Shown piece after piece: positions 57,931 through 64,000 of a stretch of 64,000 nucleotides of DNA. Position numbers and translations under genes: made by a program. The stretch is taken from positions 17,160,851-17,224,850 of the forward strand of contig NC_079877.1 in NCBI RefSeq assembly GCF_029227915.1. Reading direction: 5' to 3'. The first letter of the stretch is position 1; every line of letters starts with the position of its first letter. A model generated the notes under the pieces. That model was not told where the DNA came from, made no database searches, and worked only from the letters and a program-made list of their open reading frames with translations. The DNA comes from Hydractinia symbiolongicarpus (lineage: Eukaryota > Cnidaria > Hydrozoa > Anthoathecata > Hydractiniidae).

Positions 57931-59905
57931 GCGTCGCGCTCGTACAGCAGTGTATAAGGCAAAATCAGAAGCAGAGAGAAACAGATTTGCAGATGTGTTA
58001 AGAAGGGAAGACCAGCGCAATGAGGTATTCAAGATAGCAAAGCAAATGAAGAAGACTAATCAAGATATTGTAGGTGAGAAGTGTATACGTAATGATGAAG
58101 GTGTTTTGGCTAGCACGGAGGAGGAGAAAAGGGTAGCTTGGAAGAATCATTATCAGAGGTTGCTTAACACTGAGTTTGATTGGAACAAGGATAATTTGTC
58201 TGATGATGATGTCGTAGAAGGGCCAGCTATGCAGATAAATACAGAATGGGTAGTGAAGGCTATTAGGAAATTGAAGATTGGCAAGGCTACAGGGGTATCA
58301 GGTATTGTTGCAAAGATGGTAAAAGCATCTGGATTTATTGGAGTTGAACTTATTACAAGTCTTGCTAACCAGATTATAAATGATGGTGCTATTCCGAGTG
58401 AGTGGCAGTCGAGTGTAATAGTGAATTGTTTCAAAGGCAAGAGTGATGCATTAGAAAGGGGTAACTATAGAGGTTTGAAGTTGGTTGATCAAGTAATGAA
58501 AGTTATTGAAAGAGTGATTGATAAGTTACTTAGAGAAAGAATTGATATAGATAAGATGCAATTTGGTTTTGTTCCAGGGCGTGGCACTACAGATGCAATA
58601 TTTTTACTCAGACAGCTTCAGGAAAAGTATTTAGGAAAGAGAAAGAATCTCTATTTTGCCTTTGTAGATTTAGGGAAAGCTTTTGATAGAGTGCCACGTA
58701 AAGTTATTTGGTGGGCTATGAGAAAATTAGGTGTGGATGAGTGGCTAGTTACAATGGTACAGTCTATGTACAGCAATGCTAGAAGTCGTGTCAGGATTAA
58801 CGATTCACTTAGTGATGAATTTAGTGTAAATGTTGGTGTACATCAGGGTTCTGTAGTTAGTCCTTTGTTGTTTATTCTAGTCTTAGAAGCGCTGTCGATG
58901 GAGTTCAGAACAGGTTGCCCATGGGAGTTATTGTATGCAGATGATTTGGTTCTCATAGCAGAGTCGATGGAAGAATTAGTTGAAAAGTTTGAGAAGTGGA
59001 AGAAAGGACTAGAAGAGAAAGGGCTGAAGGTAAACACAGCAAAGTCTAAAGTCATGATAAGTAGCATTGCAGCCAAGTGTGACCTTGTAGTTGGAAAGTG
59101 GCCTTGTGGAGTTTGCAGGAAAGGGGTTGGTAGTAACTCAATTTTTTGTCAGACTTGCAAGCATTGGGTACATAAGAAGTGCAGTAGTATTAGTGGAAGG
59201 TTAAGAGCTGGCATACAGTTTGTATGCAAGCGTTGCAAAGGTGAGATTATAGAGAATGAAGTATTTCCAGCTTTAATGATGTACAACAGTGGCTCGTTAG
59301 AGATAGTTAAGAACTTCTGTTGCTTAGGTGATATGTTGGGCAGTGAAGGGGGTGTTGGAAGAAGTGTTACTTGCAGGATAGGTTCTGCTTGGAAAAAGTT
59401 TAGAGAGTTACTTCCTTTATTGACTAGCAGAGTCCTGTCAATTGAGGTAAAAGGTAGGTTGTATGAGGCCTGTGTAAGAAGTGTTATGTTGTACGGTAGT
59501 GAGACATGGGCAGTGAAGCAGGAAGATCTTGACCGTTTAGAAAGGAATGATATGAGAATGGTTAGGTGGATGTGTAATGCCAGTCTGAGAGACAAAAAGA
59601 GTTCAGATGAGCTAAGAAGCAGGCTAAGTCTCTGTAGAATTAAAGATGTTATCCAGATAAGAAAATTGAATTGGCTGGGGCACTTGGAAAGAATGGAGGA
59701 GGATAATTGGGTAAGAAAGTGTAGAGACTTGATAGTTCCTGGGGCAAAGCCCAGAGGCAGACCGAGAAAGACTTGGCAGGAGGTTATAAGGACAGACTTG
59801 ATAGAGAGGAAGTTGAGTTTAGATCTAACACAGTCTAGATCAGATTGGAAGAGGGTCATTAATATACCCCGTCCAACCCATGCTAGCATGGAAAACGGAC
59901 GTTAA
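57931..59905 (+). pseudogene. LINE ORF2 reverse transcriptase, PHD-like finger and C-terminus
   Basis: Open for about 658 codons after the MITE. RT blocks: VKAIRKLKIGKATG, GNYRGLKLVDQVMKVIERV, QFGFVPGRGTTDAIF, AFVDLGKAFDRVPR, GVHQGSVVSPLLF and catalytic YADDLVL. Then a cysteine/histidine finger, CGVC...CQTCKHWVHKKC...CKRC (PHD-like, about 59105-59240). The C-terminal domain has YGSETWAVK, LNWLGHLERM and GRPRKTW, ending at TAA 59903-59905. The catalytic residues are intact; the gene is classed as broken only because of the MITE and the upstream frameshift. Confidence 0.85.
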
Positions 59906-59932
59906 GCCGAGAATGATGATGATGATGATGAT

Positions 59933-60975
59933 TAGAAGCGCTGTTGATGGAGTTCAGAACAGGTTGTCCATGGGAGTTATTGTATGCAGATGATTTGGTT
60001 CTCATAGCAGAGTCGATGGAAGAATTAGTTAAAAAGTTTGAGAAGTGGAAGAAAGGACTAGAAGAGAAAGGGCTGAAGGTAAACACAGCAAAGTCTAAAG
60101 TCATGAAAGTAGCATTGCAGTCAAGTGTGCCCTTGTAGTTGGAAAGTGGCCTTGTGGAGTTTGCAGGAAAGGGGTTGGTGGTAACTCAATTTTTTGTCAG
60201 ACTTGCAAGCATTGGGTACATAAGAAGTGCAGTAGTATTAGTGGAAGGTTAAGAGCTGACATACAGTTTGTATGCAAGCGTTGCAAAGGTGAGATTATAG
60301 AGAATGAAGTACTTCCAGCTTTAATGATGTACAACAGTGGCTCGTTAGAGATAGTTAAGAACTTCTGTTACTTAGGTGATATGTTGGGCAGTGAAGGGGG
60401 TGTTGGAAGAAGTGTTACTTGCAGGATAGGTTCTGCTTGGAAAAAGTTTAGAGAGTTACTTCCTTTATTGACTAGCAGAGTCCTGTCAATTGAGGTAAAA
60501 GGTAGGTTGTATGAAGCCTGTGTAAGAAGTGTCATGTTGTACGGTAGTGAAACATGGGCAGTGAAGCAGGAAGATCTTGACCGTTTAGAAAGGAATGATA
60601 TGAGAATGGTTAGGTGGATGTGTAATGCCAGTCCGAGAGACAGAAAGAGTTCAGATGAGCTAAGAAGCAGACTAAGTCTCCGTAGAATTAAAGATGTTAT
60701 CCAGATAAGAAGATTGAATTGGCTGGGGCACTTGGAAAGAATGGAGGAGGATAATTGGGTAAGAAAGTGTAGAGACTTGATAGTTCCTGGGGCAAAGCCC
60801 AGAGGCAGACCGAGAAGACTTGGCAGGAGGTTATAAGGACAGACTTGATAGAGAGGAAGTTAAGTTTAGATCTAACACAGTCTAGATCAGATTGGAAGAG
60901 GGTCATTAATATACCCCGTCCACTCCATGCTAGCATGGAAAACGGACGTTAAGCCGAGAATGACGATGATGATGA
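59933..60975 (+). mobile_element. 5'-truncated LINE copy B
   Basis: Begins TTAGAAGCGCTG, matching 58885 onward, directly after the ATG/GAT tail of the main copy. It repeats RT end (YADDLVL), finger and C-terminus, then its own CCGAGAATGACGATGATGATGATG tail. A one-base loss near 60820 (GRPRRLG) and others break the frame. Confidence 0.88.
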
Positions 60976-61545
60976 TGAGCGAAGGGGGTGTTGGAAGAAG
61001 TGTTACTTGCAGGATAGGTTCTGCTTGGAAAAAGTTCAGAGAGTTACTTCCTTTGTTGACTAGCAGAGTCCTGTCAATTGAGGTAAAAGGTAGGTTGTAT
61101 GATGCCTGTGTAAGAAGTGTTATGTTGTACGGTAGTGAGACATGGGCAGTAAAGCAGGAAGATCTTGACCGTTTAGAAAGGAATGATATGAGAATGGTTA
61201 GGTGGATGTGTAACGCCAGTCTGAGACAGAAAGAGTTCAGATGAGCTAAGAAGCAGGCTAAGTCTCCGTAGAATTAAAGATGTTATCCAGATAAGAAGAT
61301 TGAACTGGCTGGGGCACTTGGAAAGAATGGAGGAGGATAATTGGGTAAGAAAGTGTAGAGACTTGATAGTGCCCAGAGGCAGACCGAGAAAGACTTGGTA
61401 GGAGGTTATAAGGACAGACTTGATACAGAGGAAGTTCAGTTTAGATCTAACACAGTCTAGATCAGATTGGAAGAGGATCATTAATATACCCCGTCCAACC
61501 CATGCTAGCATGGAAAACGGACATTAAGCCGAGAATGATGATGAA
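60976..61545 (+). mobile_element. 5'-truncated LINE copy C
   Basis: Begins GCGAAGGGGGTGTTGG, matching 59346 onward, right after the tail of copy B. It carries only the C-terminal domain with small deletions, and ends in GAGAATGATGATGAATTCAAG at the junction to the resumed polymerase gene. Confidence 0.88.
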
Positions 61546-62145
61546 TTCAAGATTTTTTTTAAACTTGTGAGCAACAGCGTCTTTGGTAAAACTATGGAAA
61601 CATTAAACATTAAAAAACGAGTAAATGTGGAATTTGTGACAAAATTACTAAAATTAGCATCAAAGCAAACTTTTGCGTCATCAAAATTTTTTAATGAAGA
61701 TTTAGTGGCAACCCTAACCCTAACCCCAAACAGGCCGGCGTATGTGGGTGCGTGTGTATTCTTGATCACTGATTTATGATTTCCGCTACAACTACATTAA
61801 GAAAAAGTATGCTGATAAATATGCTTATTGTTTACTGATACAGACTCTTTAACTTATGAAATTGAAGTCAAAGATGTATACAAAGACTTTTGGTGAATCG
61901 AACAAAAAGGTCATCTGTAAAACGGAAGATGAGGCTGCTGGCTTATCAATCATTGAATTTGTTGGTTTAAAGTCTATAATGTACACATACCTAAAGGACA
62001 ATGGCCAAAGTGGTGAAACAGCAAAGGCATATAGACTATAAAAATGTGTTATTTGAAAATAAACAATAACACCACACAATAAAAACAATAAGAAGTCATA
62101 ACCATAAGATATAGGAAGTCATTTCATTTAAAATCATTTTCATTA
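61546..62145 (+). pseudogene. Family B DNA polymerase, C-terminal part (Polinton relic)
   Basis: Pieces: SVFGKTMETL (polymerase motif B region, 61575), LLKLASKQTFASSKFFNEDL, NRPAYVGACV (about 61730), the catalytic DTDSL motif C at about 61835-61850, and a downstream AAGLSIIEFVGLKS / IMYTYLKDN block in two frames, then DYKNVLFEN. This continues the gene interrupted at 55690; the segment between the two parts that would carry motif A is missing. Many stops; inactive. Confidence 0.72.
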
Positions 62146-62919
62146 AACATTAGATGGAACCGGCATCACAAAAAACTTTCATCACATAATGACATCATAT
62201 GAAACCGACATATAAAAAATGTTCAAATATAATACCCTGTTTACTGGCATTTGTAAAAAATTGTTTAAGGGATGGCTTATATAGTCAAAACCATAAAGTT
62301 ATGTAACAAGCAGAATTGCAAGATCATCGTGTGAGCTAATTGTTTGAATAATCATTTAGCAATTCATTTAACTATTAATAAAGACAGTTGTGAGTCAGGG
62401 AGAACTGTTAATCAGTCTGTAACAGGATAGTTACCTGATGCAGGAAAATTAGACGGTATGTACAGTATAATTAGCTGCTTATACGGACGGTAGAAATCTT
62501 TTTTGCCTAAATTTCCACATTTTTCTTCAATATTGACTGTGCTTCATGCCTTCCTCATGTTCTTTGCGCCTGACTGCCTGTTTTCCATGTACTTTCATAA
62601 CCTCAAGGTAGTGCATTGTCGTTTCAAGAGCAACATTAAATGAATCGGCTAATTAAATGATATACAGCTAATTATGCTGTAAAAAGTGCCATATTTGTTA
62701 TGATAAGTCAGATTTACATATATATACAGCAATAGCTGGTATCAGTTTGAACAATGAATATCTTGTGCAGTCGTTTCTTTTACCTGTTTTTTTTTTAAAG
62801 TAGAACATGTTATGGAACTAGATAGACTAAACTCATAATTTTTCCCTTATGCTAAAAAGCAGGGTTACAAAAACAGGACAGACATTGAAGCGTGAGAGCA
62901 GGAAAGAGAAACAGGTGTC

Positions 62920-62953
62920 AGTATAATTAGCCGTATCAGCGGTTAATTATACT
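62920..62953. repeat. Short inverted repeat
   Basis: AGTATAATTAGCCG and CGGTTAATTATACT surround a six-base loop, one mismatch in 14. Possibly an element end. Confidence 0.6.
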
Positions 62954-63042
62954 GCAGCTAACGTACTGTATAATTATCTTGTCAGTGATATAGTATTATA
63001 ATCATAAGTCAAAAATAAAACACTTCTGCTTGTGCTTGTTTG

Positions 63043-63074
63043 TAGTAGTAGTAGCAGTAGTAGTAGTAGTAGTA
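63043..63074. repeat. (GTA)n microsatellite
   Basis: About ten GTA units with one GCA interruption. Confidence 0.9.
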
Positions 63075-63099
63075 TATTGGCTGACAACAGTACACATCC

Positions 63100-63440
63100 A
63101 GCAGAAGATGTCTTTAAGACGTCTTAAGATGTCTTTTTTAAATATTCTGTTAGAAAACGCTTTTAAGATGTCTTTAATGCATCTTCTTAAAAACGTCTTT
63201 CAAAGGACATCTTTTATAGCTACGTCTTTTGAAAGTAAATAAATTCGAACCTTTAGATGTTTTTCAGAAAATCTTTAAAAGACGTCTTTCAAAAAACATC
63301 TTAAAGTTATCTAAAATATATCTTTTAAAAGATGTTTTTCTCTTCTTGATATAATGCATCTAAAACGCGTCTTTTAAAAGACGTCTTCTCCTACTTTTAA
63401 AAGTGGTCTTAAATGCGTCTTTCAAAAGAAGACATTCGTT
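63100..63440. repeat. Degenerate palindromic repeat AAGACGTCTTTTAAAAGA
   Basis: Repeated words AAGACGTCTT, GATGTCTTT, CTTTTAAAAGACGTC and GCATCT, on both strands, with no fixed period. Similar in theme (GACGTC palindromes) to 31870-32112 but more AT-rich. Confidence 0.7.
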
Positions 63441-64000
63441 TTTTATATGAAAAATTCAATTTAAAAAAGACGGGTGTTCGCAAACTTAGTTAACATATTA
63501 TTTTTAGAGTTCCAATTTATGTTTTACAAACTGACGTAGAAAATAGTTTACATTTTTACGCACGGATAAGTTCATAGGTAGAATTCGTAAAACGGAATAG
63601 CGGGCCGTATTCTAGACTTTTTTGTGCTTTTGTTAAATAATTGTTTGCTATATTTCAGGTATGGTATAGGGCTAACATTGTAGTATTTCTTGTATTGTTT
63701 ATTTCGTTGTTTCAGACCTTTTATAAGGCGAAAATTGGCCTCTAAGTAACTGCGTAATGATTGCATGTGATTACATCATCTGACTATATAGTGTTTATTA
63801 TATGTAAATAACATTTTATTTATTTATTTCCGGTTATATTTGCTTACATAATTGTAAAATATATTTATTGTTTAAAGTGTCAATACGAGTTTGATATAAA
63901 AAGTTCAAAATATTTTTATCATATATTTGTCGTCTTTGATATCATTATTTCTGCAATACACCTTTATGATAATTCGGGAAAACTAACACTAAATTGCAGC

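Larger units (their letters stand above)
55871..59935 (+). mobile_element. RTE-like LINE, main copy, split by a MITE
   Basis: Order: AP-endonuclease (about 55900-56700), linker, MITE (56953-57927), reverse transcriptase, PHD-like finger, C-terminal domain, then a short 3' end with (ATG/GAT)n at 59911-59931. The microsatellite tail and short 3' UTR are typical of RTE-type LINEs. It lies inside the Polinton polymerase gene, which resumes at about 61545. Confidence 0.8.
50040..62200 (+). mobile_element. Degraded Polinton/Maverick-like (adintovirus-like) element
   Basis: Boundaries are approximate; no terminal repeats were found. In order on the plus strand it holds a packaging-type ATPase relic, small structural-type ORF relics, the N-terminal part of a family B DNA polymerase, its middle part (split and full of stops) and, after an inserted RTE-like LINE, the polymerase C-terminal part. 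This gene set is that of Polintons and the related adintovirus-like elements. All genes carry many stops and frameshifts, so it is an old inactive copy. Confidence 0.75.
62201..64000. other. Non-coding stretch at the right edge
   Basis: No gene recognised. It contains an inverted repeat (62920-62953), a (GTA)n tract and a GACGTC/AAGACGTCTT repeat field. Several CAGTATAATTAG-type words recur between 62450 and 62990. Confidence 0.4.

Noticed and set aside
59149-59889. 246-codon minus-strand frame
   Set aside because: Lies opposite the open C-terminal domain of the LINE ORF2; shadow.

Overview
This is eukaryotic, AT-rich, repeat-laden animal DNA. Three single-copy host genes, all on the minus strand, identify it as metazoan: an NCK adaptor (SH3-SH3-SH3-SH2), the DEAD-box helicase DDX51 (7 exons) and the YEATS-domain protein YEATS2. 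Short GT-AG introns, the AT bias and the mix of mobile elements (several LINE types, a Polinton-like element, Harbinger-like MITEs, a two-gene DDE element) suggest a non-bilaterian or basal invertebrate. A cnidarian, perhaps a hydrozoan, is my best guess, but no species marker is visible.

Left third (1-18066): one non-LTR retrotransposon, in pieces at 4007-4055, 9465-9902 and 14975-18066, was hit three times by the same two-gene DNA transposon. Copy 1 (1-4006, cut by the window edge) is inverted. Copy 2 (4056-9464, target duplication AATAAT) and copy 3 (9903-14974, target duplication CTTAAC) are direct. Each copy carries a 5-exon DDE transposase (401 aa) and, tail to tail with it, a 5-exon gene for a 343-aa protein with a C-terminal RING-like finger. 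The ends are about 126-bp inverted repeats built of palindromes, next to a variable TTTTGAA-type heptamer array. Copy 3 is complete and open in both genes. Copy 2 is frameshifted in both.

Middle (18067-50039): host genes separated by long non-coding stretches. NCK is at 23315-24926, DDX51 at 38168-42621 and YEATS2 at 44931-47036. Between them lie two truncated LINE relics (27278-28950 and 35181-36400), a tRNA-like element, a foldback repeat, several minisatellites, two MITE-like elements and one orphan ORF.

Right part (50040-62200): a decayed Polinton/Maverick-like (adintovirus-like) element. It keeps recognisable pieces of a packaging-type ATPase, small structural-type ORFs and a family B DNA polymerase. 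The polymerase gene is split by an RTE-like LINE with 5'-truncated tandem tails, and that LINE is split by a Harbinger-like MITE with a TAA duplication and an internal 53-bp tandem array. The last 1.8 kb holds only simple repeats and GACGTC-palindrome repeats.

The host genes have no obvious functional link to one another (signalling adaptor, ribosome biogenesis, chromatin). The region's main interest is its nested transposon history and the two-gene DDE element with a RING-protein partner. All splice sites and homologies were read by eye; no database search was run.
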